Shown: one piece after another, positions 24,692-35,884 of the stretch
Position numbering within the stretch: the stretch's first letter is position 1
Layout: every line of letters begins with the position of its first letter
Assembly: GCA_026398635.1 (NCBI GenBank)
Contig: JAPLSM010000433.1
Span: 1 to 38,815 of the forward strand
Direction of reading: 5' to 3'
DNA from: Spirochaetota bacterium
Lineage (GTDB): Bacteria; Spirochaetota; Spirochaetia; SZUA-6; Fen-1364
DNA length: 38,815 nucleotides
Program-made: the position numbers and the translations under genes
The notes under the pieces: model-generated
Seen by the model: the letters and a program-made list of their open reading frames with translations, nothing else
The model's database searches: none
Told to the model about the DNA's origin: nothing

Positions 24692-25714
24692 ATGGGTACG
24701 GCACAGCGTGTTTTCAACGTACTTGCGGAATGGCTGGACCGCCGGCTCGAGGGCCGGAAGCGGATCGTCTCGGGAGTCGTGGCGTCGCTGCTCGTGCTCA
24801 CGGTCGTGCTCCTGGCCCTCGACGGCATCGTGCCCTTCCCGCGCCCGGGCGAACAGCCGCTCTACGATTCCCGGGGCTGGTCGCTCATGGTGCGCCCGCC
24901 GGCCCCGCAGGACCTCGCGGGCTCGACTTCCGGCCCGGCGACGAGCGACGCGGTCGGCGGGTCGTCAAGCACCGCACCGCCGCTCTCCCTGATGAGCTGG
25001 GTCGTCCAACCCGGCGACACGATCATCGGCATCGCCGAACGGCTGGGCATGAACCCGGACACCGTTTCGTCGCTCAACCGCTCCAACGGCCGGGGCGTGC
25101 ACAACGTCGTGGTCGGCGAGCGGATCCTCGTGCCCAACCAGGACGGGATCAAGCTCGCGGTGCGGGGGAACCTCGACGAGCTGTGCCGGCAGCACGACCT
25201 CGATCCTTCCGAGGTGCTCGCCGTGAACGGCCGCACCCGTCGCGACCTGGCCGGTACCGTCATCCTGTTTTTCCCCGGCGTCCAGCACGAAGGGTACGCG
25301 CTCAGCCTCTCGCTCGGCACCGCGGTGACGAGCCCGCTCGGCAGCTGGTGGCAGACCTCGTCCTACGGCCGGAGGGCGGACCCGTTCACCGGGGCGGCGA
25401 GCCGGCACCAGGGCGTCGATCTCGCTGCGCCGCTCGGCTCCGCCGTGCGCTCGGTGTCGGACGGCACGGCGTCGGTGGTCGCATACAACGACGTGCTCGG
25501 CAACTACGTCATGGTGCGCAGCCCGCTCAACCGCACGTTCGTTTACGGCCACATGGACCGGGTGTTCGTCTCCGCGGGCGCCCGGATCGGGCAGGGCGAC
25601 CGGATCGGCACGATCGGCATGACCGGCAAGACCACCGGTCCGCACCTGCACTTCGAAGTCCGGGAGAACGGGGTTCCCGTCAACCCCCGGCTCTACCTGA
25701 GGGGTGTCCGATAG
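24692..25714 (+). CDS. LysM, M23-family peptidase (second of a tandem pair)
   Basis: LysM WVVQPGDTIIGIAERLGMNPDTVSSLNRSNGRGVHN; M23 motifs RHQGVDLAAPLGS and GPHLHFEVRENG. Confidence 0.9.
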   Translation: MGTAQRVFNVLAEWLDRRLEGRKRIVSGVVASLLVLTVVLLALDGIVPFPRPGEQPLYDSRGWSLMVRPPAPQDLAGSTSGPATSDAVGGSSSTAPPLSLMSWVVQPGDTIIGIAERLGMNPDTVSSLNRSNGRGVHNVVVGERILVPNQDGIKLAVRGNLDELCRQHDLDPSEVLAVNGRTRRDLAGTVILFFPGVQHEGYALSLSLGTAVTSPLGSWWQTSSYGRRADPFTGAASRHQGVDLAAPLGSAVRSVSDGTASVVAYNDVLGNYVMVRSPLNRTFVYGHMDRVFVSAGARIGQGDRIGTIGMTGKTTGPHLHFEVRENGVPVNPRLYLRGVR

Positions 25715-25760
25715 GGGCGCAGCCCGCACGAGCGCGGTCTTTGGCCCGGGGGTGTTCGGC

Positions 25761-26843
25761 ATGAAGCGACTGGTGATCGTCCTCATCGCTCTGCTCGCGA
25801 TCTTCACCGCGATCCGGGCATACACACAGACCGCGCGCGCATCCGGCGTGGACGTCGCGCCCGGCCTCGTCGAGGTGTCCGACGGCCGCTCGAGCCTCGG
25901 TCTCGGCTTCGGCCTCCTCTCGTCCGACGGCGGCCGACAGGGCCCATGGAGCGTGCTGCCCGTCGTCCTGCAGTACCGCTCGGGTTCATCGACGGTCACC
26001 CTTTCGCTGCACGGCCTCTCGTTCCTTCTGAACGGGGGGATCAGCCTCGGCCGCGAGATCGTGATCGACCGCCCGACGGTCGGGGACGTGCTGAGTGCCG
26101 GGGGCCCGGTGACCGTGGCGGCCCGGCTCGACGGCGACGTCTGGGTGCTCGGATCGGACGTGAGGCTGACCGCGAAGGCCGTGGTGACGGGCAGCGTCGT
26201 GGCCATCGGAGGCCGGGTGACGGCGGACCCGAAGGCTCGGGTGTCGGGGGGCGTGCACCGGCTCGCCGAGCTGAAGCTTCCGTTCATCGGGGTGCTCGGC
26301 ACACGGTTCTCCGCCGCGGCCCTGGCGTTCGCGCGCGGCGCGCTCGTGTTCGTGCTCGCTGTCGGCGCGCTGCTCGCCGCGGTCTTCTACCTGACGCGCC
26401 TGCTGGCCGGCACGGCGGCAGCCGCGTCCACCCGATGGCGCGAGTCCCTGATCACCGTGGCGGTCGCCGCGGCTGTCCTGCCGATTGCGACGGCGCTGCT
26501 CGCCGCATCGGTCGGCGGCATCTTCTTCCTGCCGTTCCTTGTCCTCGCGGTCGCCTCGATCGCGATCCTGGGCGGCCTCGCACTGTGCGTGCGGCTCGGG
26601 GCGTGGATGCGGCGTGGCACGGGCGAGACGCCGTTCTTCCTCTTCACCTCGGGGCTGCTCGGGCTGTTCGTGGTCTCGTTCCCCGGACTCGCGGGCGTCG
26701 CGGCGGCGCTCTTCCGGGGCGAGGCCGCTGCTGCCGTCGCCGGCGTCCTGCGCTCCGTGGGTGCGGTGGCCGCACTTGTCCTGCTCGCGTGGGGATTCGG
26801 CACGGGCCTGGCGCAGATCAGGGCCGGGCAGCGGAAGGGATAA
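25761..26843 (+). CDS. Membrane protein with bactofilin-like/polymer-forming repeat segment
   Basis: Signal/TM N-term; GPVTVAARLDGDVWVLGSDVRLTAKAVVTGSVVAIGGRVTADPKARVSGGV repeats; several TM helices at C-term. Confidence 0.65.
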   Translation: MKRLVIVLIALLAIFTAIRAYTQTARASGVDVAPGLVEVSDGRSSLGLGFGLLSSDGGRQGPWSVLPVVLQYRSGSSTVTLSLHGLSFLLNGGISLGREIVIDRPTVGDVLSAGGPVTVAARLDGDVWVLGSDVRLTAKAVVTGSVVAIGGRVTADPKARVSGGVHRLAELKLPFIGVLGTRFSAAALAFARGALVFVLAVGALLAAVFYLTRLLAGTAAAASTRWRESLITVAVAAAVLPIATALLAASVGGIFFLPFLVLAVASIAILGGLALCVRLGAWMRRGTGETPFFLFTSGLLGLFVVSFPGLAGVAAALFRGEAAAAVAGVLRSVGAVAALVLLAWGFGTGLAQIRAGQRKG

Positions 26844-26877
26844 GCGCAGAGGGCCGAGGGCTTCGCGTTACACCGCT

Positions 26878-26938
26878 CGGCCTCTCGCCCTAGCACGGTA
26901 CGCCGTGCGGGGGCTGTCGGCCGTTGGGCTGCCGCCCC
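26878..26938 (+). repeat. Dispersed palindromic repeat, copy A (3' of secA)
   Basis: cggcctctcgccctaGCACGGtacgCCGTGCggggg...gggctgccgcccc. Confidence 0.7.
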
Positions 26939-26967
26939 TCGCGCTCCGCGATGCGCTCTGTGCATCG

Positions 26968-29709
<2,742 letters not shown>

Positions 29710-29716
29710 GGTCGCC

Positions 29717-29746
29717 AATGTATCCCTGTCAGCCGGGATGGGTCAA
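29717..29746 (-). promoter_or_regulatory. Putative secA promoter, possibly leaderless
   Basis: - strand TTGACC - 18 bp - TACATT ggcgacc ATG. Confidence 0.55.
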
Positions 29747-29775
29747 GAAACGAGCGCCGAAACCCGCCGGTGGCT

Positions 29776-29812
29776 GGGGCTCTCGCTACGCCACTTCGTG
29801 GCGTAGCTGCCG
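29776..29812 (+). repeat. Dispersed palindromic repeat, copy B
   Basis: ggggctctcGCTACGCCACttcGTGGCGTAGCtgccgg; perfect 10-bp stem 29785-29794/29798-29807. Confidence 0.7.
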
Positions 29813-29815
29813 GCA

Positions 29816-29845
29816 TTGACACCCCTCCGGTCGGGCCACTACGAT
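29816..29845 (+). promoter_or_regulatory. Putative promoter for the 29856 lipoprotein gene
   Basis: TTGACA - 18 bp - TACGAT; ATG 29856 starts 11 nt after the -10. Confidence 0.55.
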
Positions 29846-29855
29846 GCAGGCGCGC

Positions 29856-31058
29856 ATGAACACCATCCACCGATGCGGAGCCGCCGTCCTGGCCGCAGCG
29901 ATCACTTTTACCTGCCTCGCCGGCTGCGCGCGCGGCCGTGCGCCCGAACTGGTCGCGGATTCGCTCTTTTCCCTCGAGCTCGGCAGGCTGGAGGACCAGG
30001 TGGATCTCTTCCAGACCGCGGGCTCCCCGATGAGCGGCCGCACGCGCATCACCATGCGGGACGGGCTCTTCTACGTGGCAAACGGCGCTGCGCACAAGGT
30101 CATGGTCTTCTCGTCCTACGGCGACCTGCTGTTCCTCCTCTACGACCCCGCCACCAACCCGAAGCCGACCCTGGCGAGCGCCCCGACTGAGCCCGGCACG
30201 GTGAGTACCCGGGGGGCGGTGGAATACCCGTTCCAGGACCTCGGCGAGGTCGCGGTCTCGAGCGAAAAGGTCCTCTACGTGGAGGATGCAGCGCCCGCGG
30301 CCCGGGTAGTTAAGGATCCCGTCGCCGGCACCCTCAGGCGCATCGTGCTGCGTTTCGACCGGCGCGGCGCCCCCCTCGCGCCGCTCGGGCAGGAGGGGCC
30401 CAACGGCACACCCTTCCCGTACATCGCGGCCCTGCATGTCACCGACGGTGACCAGCTCGTGGTGGTCTGCCGACTCGCCGCCGCGTGGCAGGTGTTCTGG
30501 TTCTCGCGGGAGGGCGCCCTCCTGCACCAGGTCGAGATCGACCAGGCACATCTGCCCCCGATCGACGAATCGGGGTTCACTGCGTCGCTGGTGAACATCG
30601 TCCCGGACCTGGCTGCGCCCGTGCTCTACCTGCTGCTGTACTACTACCCGAACGCGGCGGACAAGGCCTCGACGGGAGTGACGGCCCGAGTCCATCCCCT
30701 TGACCTGCGGACCCGGCAGTACGGAAAGGCCATCGAGCTGCCCGTGAACCCGGGACGCAAGGAGAAGGTGGGGTTCACGACGCAGGAAATCGCCCGGCCC
30801 CCGTACGACCTGCTTGGTACGGGTTCGAACGGCCACCTCTACCTGCTCGGATACACGGACTCCAACCTCTACAACCTTATCATCCTGGGTCTGGACGGCA
30901 GGGTTCGCGGCAGGGCCTACGTTGTCATCGAGGATTCCGAGCTCACCTATCGGGACACGCATCTTTCGCCTTCGGGCATCATCTATGGGCTGCTCTGCGG
31001 CCAGGCGAAGGCGGATGTCTCGTGGTGGCGGTCGGACCGGCTGCTGAAGGCGGATTAG
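29856..31058 (+). CDS. Lipoprotein of unknown function (possible beta-propeller; resembles the spirochaetal LIC_12708-type family)
   Basis: Signal peptide with lipobox AITFTCLAGC; repeated strand-rich segments (GLFYVANGAAHKVMVFSSYGDLLFLLYD). Family assignment from memory. Confidence 0.65.
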   Translation: MNTIHRCGAAVLAAAITFTCLAGCARGRAPELVADSLFSLELGRLEDQVDLFQTAGSPMSGRTRITMRDGLFYVANGAAHKVMVFSSYGDLLFLLYDPATNPKPTLASAPTEPGTVSTRGAVEYPFQDLGEVAVSSEKVLYVEDAAPAARVVKDPVAGTLRRIVLRFDRRGAPLAPLGQEGPNGTPFPYIAALHVTDGDQLVVVCRLAAAWQVFWFSREGALLHQVEIDQAHLPPIDESGFTASLVNIVPDLAAPVLYLLLYYYPNAADKASTGVTARVHPLDLRTRQYGKAIELPVNPGRKEKVGFTTQEIARPPYDLLGTGSNGHLYLLGYTDSNLYNLIILGLDGRVRGRAYVVIEDSELTYRDTHLSPSGIIYGLLCGQAKADVSWWRSDRLLKAD

Positions 31059-31060
31059 CC

Positions 31061-32569
31061 GTGAAGATCGTGGACGCGGAGACGATGGCCCGCATCGACG
31101 CCCGTTCCACGGCAGAGTACGGGATCGCATCGGCCGACCTGATGGAGGCGGCCGGGCTTCAGGGGTACCTTCGGATGAAGGAGGCGGTTTGGGACGGCTC
31201 ACCGCACGGCAACCTCGTTTTCGTGGCCGGTCGCGGTGCGAACGGCGGCGACGCGCTCGTCATGGCCCGGCACGCCCACCTCGACGGTGCGAACGCGGCC
31301 ATCGTGCTCGCGTCCGCGAAGCCCCCCGGGGGGACCGATGCCGCGGTCAATCTCGCTTCCTGCGAGGCGCTCGGTATCCCCTGCACGAGCTGGCCCGACA
31401 CTCCGGGGCCTGTGGAGCGCTTGATCGCCTCGGTGGCATGGGTTTTCGATGGCATCGCGGGCACCGGCCTGCGGGGGCCCCTTCGCTCGCCCCTGGATGC
31501 GCTCGTGGCGGCCCTGAACGCGTCGCCGGGGCACCGGGTGGCCATCGACGTGCCCAGCGGGCTCGGCGACGGCTACCGGGGCTTCTGGCCCGTGGTCCAC
31601 GCCGATTGCACTCTGGCCATGGGTCTGCCGAAGGCATGCCTCTACCTGCCGCGCGCCCGTCGGCACTGTGGAAGGATCCTGGTGGTGCAACCGGGCTTCC
31701 CGGCACCCCTCCTCGAAGATCCCGCGATCCGCTGCGAGCTGATCGACGACCGGTCGTTCCGGGGGCTTCTCGGACCTCTGCCCGTCGATGCGCACAAGGG
31801 CGACCGGGGGCACCTCGCTGTCTTCGCCGGCGCTCCGGGCACAACCGGTGCGGCGTGGCTTGCGGCCCACGCGGCCGCCCGCGCCCGGGTGGGGCTGGTG
31901 AGCCTGTTCCTCGACGCGGCGACGCTCCCACTGGTCGCGCCGGCATGCCGCTCGGTCATGGCCAAGCCATGGGGTGACGCCGACCCGCGCAGCTTCGACC
32001 CCTCCCGCTACACGGCCTTGCTCGTCGGCCCGGGCTGGGGGCTGGGGGAGGGCCGCGAGCGGTGGCTCGATTTTCTCCTCGCCGCGGGTCCCCCCGGCGT
32101 GCTCGACGCGGACGGGATCACACTGTTCGCAGGGCTCGGCAGGAAAGCCCGGTCGCGGCTCGGCGGCCGATGGGTGCTGACCCCGCACCCCGGCGAGTTC
32201 GCACGGCTCGCCGGCATCCCGAAGGACGAGCTTCTGGACGACCCGATACCCCGCGCGCTTGCAGCGGCCCGTGAGCTCGACGCGGTTGTGGTGCTGAAGG
32301 GCCATGTCACCATCGTAGCGGATCCATCCGGCAGTTCCCGGGTGCTCGACGGCTGCAACCCGGCCCTCGGCACAGCCGGTTCGGGCGATGTCCTTGCGGG
32401 TCTCGTGGCCGCGGGTCTCGCGGGTGGGCTGCCGCCCGCCGAGGCTGCGGTCTTCGGCGTGTCCCTGCACGCCCGGCTCGGCGCCGTGGCCCGGCAGCGT
32501 GTGGGGTGGTTCATCGCGGAGGACCTGGTGCCGTTCGTCTCGGGGGTGCTCGGGGAGGTTTGCCCGTGA
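31061..32569 (+). CDS. nnr: Bifunctional NAD(P)H-hydrate epimerase / ADP-dependent NAD(P)H-hydrate dehydratase
   Basis: N-term YjeF_N (NLVFVAGRGANGGDALVMARHAHLDG); C-term carbohydrate-kinase-like (HKGDRGHLAVFAGAPGTTGAA; GTAGSGDVLAGLVAAGL). GTG start. Confidence 0.92.
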   Translation: MKIVDAETMARIDARSTAEYGIASADLMEAAGLQGYLRMKEAVWDGSPHGNLVFVAGRGANGGDALVMARHAHLDGANAAIVLASAKPPGGTDAAVNLASCEALGIPCTSWPDTPGPVERLIASVAWVFDGIAGTGLRGPLRSPLDALVAALNASPGHRVAIDVPSGLGDGYRGFWPVVHADCTLAMGLPKACLYLPRARRHCGRILVVQPGFPAPLLEDPAIRCELIDDRSFRGLLGPLPVDAHKGDRGHLAVFAGAPGTTGAAWLAAHAAARARVGLVSLFLDAATLPLVAPACRSVMAKPWGDADPRSFDPSRYTALLVGPGWGLGEGRERWLDFLLAAGPPGVLDADGITLFAGLGRKARSRLGGRWVLTPHPGEFARLAGIPKDELLDDPIPRALAAARELDAVVVLKGHVTIVADPSGSSRVLDGCNPALGTAGSGDVLAGLVAAGLAGGLPPAEAAVFGVSLHARLGAVARQRVGWFIAEDLVPFVSGVLGEVCP

Positions 32570-33111
32570 GCGGCTCGCCCGATGAGCCGCCCATCCTGAA
32601 GGTGAGGAAGGACGCGGAGCAGGAGGTGCGGTTCCACTACAACCGGGAAGAGCGGGTGGTGCTCTACCGGCCCATCCGGAGGGAGAAGAAGCGCCGCGGC
32701 TTCTTCGCCCGGCTCCTGCGCGGCGGACGGAGGTCCCTGCTGCCCGTGCTGCTGGGCGTGCTCGCGATCGTGCTGGCCATGCGTCTCCTGCCCCGGGACC
32801 GAACGACGGGGCACCTCGCCGGCTACGACGTAAGCTTGCGCGCCTACGCATACCAGGACGCGCTGCTCGCGAGCGTCACCGTTTCATGGAAGCCGGGTTC
32901 GGACGAGCAGGTGTCGGAGGCTGGCGACGCGACGGTGCGGTTCTCGACGTCGGAAACGGCTGCCGGGTCCGTATCGATCGAGCCGCTCGGGGGCGGCGAG
33001 GTCGTGGTGCGTGGAAGGCTGCCGTACACCGGAGCCGAGCGACGGGTTTTCGCGGAGGTAGCGATCAGCGGGAAGGCGCTGCGTCTGGCGGCAGCCGTCG
33101 GGAAACCTTGA
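32566..33111 (+). CDS. Single-TM protein of unknown function
   Basis: GTG 32566 overlaps nnr stop; basic N-term then TM SLLPVLLGVLAIVLAMRLL and a soluble domain. Confidence 0.7.
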   Translation: MSGSPDEPPILKVRKDAEQEVRFHYNREERVVLYRPIRREKKRRGFFARLLRGGRRSLLPVLLGVLAIVLAMRLLPRDRTTGHLAGYDVSLRAYAYQDALLASVTVSWKPGSDEQVSEAGDATVRFSTSETAAGSVSIEPLGGGEVVVRGRLPYTGAERRVFAEVAISGKALRLAAAVGKP

Positions 33112-33137
33112 CCGCCCGGTGCTCCCCGCCCTATGCT
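33108..33137 (+). promoter_or_regulatory. Weak putative promoter for 33161 gene
   Basis: TTGACC - 18 bp - TATGCT; -35 overlaps the upstream stop codon. Confidence 0.35.
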
Positions 33138-33160
33138 TGCGCTGGGAGGGGAAGATCCCC

Positions 33161-33571
33161 ATGCTTCAGTTCTACTTCCTGTCGATCCTGACGAACGCCG
33201 CGGCAGGGGCTCTGCTGTCCGCAGACTACTTCGGCCGGCGGCTGGCGCGTCTCGCGTGGCTGTCCGCGCATCCGGGTTCACGCCGGCTCAAGCTGACGTG
33301 CGGCGCCGCGGCGCTCATCGTGGGTGCGTGCACGATCTTCTGGCCGGCGGGCAGTGGCGTACCCGTCATCGGCGACCTGGTACCGTCGATCGCGGGCCTC
33401 GCGATGGGGGTGGCGCTTCTTTTCGAGGTTTTCCGGCAGGACGCGCTGTTCCCGTCCGAGCCGGCCCCGGCCCCCGCACGCGCCGGCCTCGATTGGAGGT
33501 CGATGATCGGCATCGCCGGTCTGGCAGTGGCGATCCTGCACTTCTTCCTGCCCGAGCGGCCGTTCCTGTAG
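33161..33571 (+). CDS. Small multi-TM membrane protein of unknown function
   Basis: MLQFYFLSILTNAAAGALLSADYFGRR...; four hydrophobic segments; ATG preceded by purine-rich ggaggggaa. Confidence 0.7.
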   Translation: MLQFYFLSILTNAAAGALLSADYFGRRLARLAWLSAHPGSRRLKLTCGAAALIVGACTIFWPAGSGVPVIGDLVPSIAGLAMGVALLFEVFRQDALFPSEPAPAPARAGLDWRSMIGIAGLAVAILHFFLPERPFL

Positions 33572-33608
33572 GGCGCACGTGACGGTCGGGCTCGCTCTAA
33601 ATCCGCTT

Positions 33609-33656
33609 GGGGCTCTCGCCTCCGCGCGCCAGAGGCGCGCTAGGGCTGCCGCCCCC
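33609..33656 (+). repeat. Dispersed palindromic repeat, copy C (3' of EF-G paralogue)
   Basis: ggggctctcgcctccGCGCGCCagaGGCGCGCtagggctgccgcccc. Confidence 0.7.
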
Positions 33657-33657
33657 C

Positions 33658-33697
33658 GCAGCCAAAGCTGAGGCTATTCGGCCTCAGCTTTGGCTGC
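33658..33697. other. Perfect 17-bp inverted repeat spanning the EF-G paralogue stop codon
   Basis: gcagccaaagctgaggc-tattcg-gcctcagctttggctgc; stop codon (33674-33676) at the arm/loop junction. Confidence 0.9.
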
Positions 33698-35734
33698 TTG
33701 AACCGCCTTGATCACCTCGTCCGCGATGCGGCCCGAGATAGGGCTGTAGTGGTCGAACTCGACCTCGAACGACCCCGTGCCCGAGGTGAGAGCCTTCAGG
33801 TCGATGGCGTAGCGCAGCAGCTCGGCCTGGGGAACCTGGGCCTTGATCTCCTGGATGCCGCCGCCGATCGGGTTCTGGCCGAGGACCTTGCCCCGCTTGC
33901 CGCTGAGGTCGGAGAGCACGTCGCCGAGGTACTGGTCGTCGATGTAGACCGTGAGGTTACTGACCGGCTCCAGCAGCACGGGCTTCGCCTTCCGCATGCT
34001 CTCCCGGAACGCCTCCCGCGCGGCTAGCTTGAAGGCGAGCTCCGAGGAGTCGACCGCATGCTCCTTGCCGTCCACGACCCGGGCCTCCACGTCCACCACG
34101 GGGTAGCCGGCGAGAACCCCGGCCTCCATGGCCTCGACGACGCCCTTCTCCACGGCGGGGATGTAGCTCTTGGAGATGGAGCCGCCGAAAATGGCGTTGG
34201 TGAACTTGTACTGCTCGCCCCGGGGCAGGGCCTGCACCTCGAGCGACACCTTCGCGTACTGCCCGTGGCCTCCGGTCTGCTTCTTGTGCGTGTACTCCGC
34301 GTCGCCCTTGCCCTGGATGGTCTCCCGGTAGGCGACCTTCGGGACGTGGGTCTCGACCTCGATCTTCTGGTGCTCCTTGATCTTCTCGAGGATCATCTGG
34401 ATGTGCAGCTCGCCCATGCCCGAGATCACCATTTCCCGGGTCTCTTTCTCGAAGGCGATGCGGAAGGTGAGGTCTTCCTCGGTGGTCCGCTGCAGGGTCT
34501 GGTTCATCTTGTCCTCGTCCTTCTTCGCCTTCGCCTCGATGGCGAGCGAGTGGACGGGCGTGGGCATCTCGAGGTCGGGCCAGCGGATGTGCGCGTCGCT
34601 TGAGTGGAGGGTGTCGTTGGTCCTCAGGGTGGCGCTCTTCGTGAACAGGCCCAGGTCGCCGGCGGGGATGTCTGCGGCGTCCTCGATCTTCTTGCCCTGG
34701 CACGTGTAGATCTTGGAGAACTTCTCCTTCTTCCCTTCACGTGCGCTCACCAGGTCGCTGTCGGCCGCCACCCGGCCCGACATCACCTTGAAGTAGGAGA
34801 TCTTGCCGGTGAACTGGTCCAGGGCGGTCTTGAACACGAACAGCGAGGCGGGCCCGTCTTCGGCGACCTTCCGCACCACCTCGGTGCCGTCGGCGGCCAT
34901 GCCCTTCGCCTCGCCCGCGGGCGAGGGGCAACCCCAGGCGAGGAAATCGAGCAGGCACGGGACACCGGCCCCGGTGATGGCTGCGCCGCAGAGCACGGGC
35001 ACGAGCTTGCCCGCGCGCATGCCCTGCGCGAGGCCTCGGCGGATCTCGTCCGCGCTGAGCGTGCCCTCGGCAAAGAACTTTTCGATGAGCTTGTCGTCGG
35101 CCTCGGCCGCGGCCTCCATCAGGGCGGCCCGGGCCGCTTCGTACGCGTCCTTCGCGGCGTCGGGCACCGTGACGGGCCCGCCGTCGAGGTACGCCTTGCC
35201 TTCGACGAGGTCGATCACGCCCTTGAACTCGGCCGCCGCGCTGATTGGGATCGTGACGGGGACGAAGGAGGCCTTCAACTTCTCGCGCAGGTCGGCAACC
35301 GTGCGGTCGAAGTCAGCGCGCTCCTTCTCCATCTTGTTGATGAAGATGAAGCAGGGTGTCTCGGCCCGGCTGAGCCGGCGCCAGAGCTTGAGGGTCTCGA
35401 TCTGGACCCCCACGTCGGCGCCTACCACGAGCACGGTGCTTTCGGCCACGCGCAGGGCGGCGATCACCTCGCCCACGAAGTCCGCGGAACCTGGGGTGTC
35501 GAGCAGGTTCACCTTCCGGTCCTTCCACGCGAGGTGGCTGAGCGAGGTGTGGATGGAGATTTTGCGGGCGATCTCCTCCTCGGTGAAATCGCTCGTCGTC
35601 CGGCCCGTCTCCACACGCTCCGCCTTCGGGATGGCCCCGCCGGTGGCGAGCATCTGCTCCACGAGAGTGGTCTTGCCCGTGCCGCCATGGCCGGCGACGG
35701 CCACGTTGCGCAATGCGGTCGTGGGAACGCTCAT
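33674..35734 (-). CDS. Elongation factor G paralogue (EF-G II/EF-G2-like)
   Basis: NVAVAGHGGTGKTTLVEQML; LLDTPGSADFVGEVIAALRV; INKMEKERADF; EF-G domain IV/V sequences. Divergent G motifs relative to canonical EF-G. Confidence 0.9.
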   Translation of the reverse strand: MSVPTTALRNVAVAGHGGTGKTTLVEQMLATGGAIPKAERVETGRTTSDFTEEEIARKISIHTSLSHLAWKDRKVNLLDTPGSADFVGEVIAALRVAESTVLVVGADVGVQIETLKLWRRLSRAETPCFIFINKMEKERADFDRTVADLREKLKASFVPVTIPISAAAEFKGVIDLVEGKAYLDGGPVTVPDAAKDAYEAARAALMEAAAEADDKLIEKFFAEGTLSADEIRRGLAQGMRAGKLVPVLCGAAITGAGVPCLLDFLAWGCPSPAGEAKGMAADGTEVVRKVAEDGPASLFVFKTALDQFTGKISYFKVMSGRVAADSDLVSAREGKKEKFSKIYTCQGKKIEDAADIPAGDLGLFTKSATLRTNDTLHSSDAHIRWPDLEMPTPVHSLAIEAKAKKDEDKMNQTLQRTTEEDLTFRIAFEKETREMVISGMGELHIQMILEKIKEHQKIEVETHVPKVAYRETIQGKGDAEYTHKKQTGGHGQYAKVSLEVQALPRGEQYKFTNAIFGGSISKSYIPAVEKGVVEAMEAGVLAGYPVVDVEARVVDGKEHAVDSSELAFKLAAREAFRESMRKAKPVLLEPVSNLTVYIDDQYLGDVLSDLSGKRGKVLGQNPIGGGIQEIKAQVPQAELLRYAIDLKALTSGTGSFEVEFDHYSPISGRIADEVIKAVQAAKAEAE

Positions 35735-35826
35735 CCCGGGACTCCTTGCGGCGGGCGAATCGCCCGCCAGTGAGATGAATGGGTTCGGAAAATGTAGAGC
35801 GGCGGGGGCGTGAATGTCAAGGACAC

Positions 35827-35870
35827 GGGCTCTCGCCCAAGCACGGTACTCCGTGCGGAGGCTGCCGCCC
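35827..35870 (+). repeat. Dispersed palindromic repeat, copy D (between the two EF-G genes)
   Basis: gggctctcgcccaaGCACGGtactCCGTGCggaggctgccgccc. Confidence 0.7.
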
Positions 35871-35884
35871 TGGGGACTACCGCC

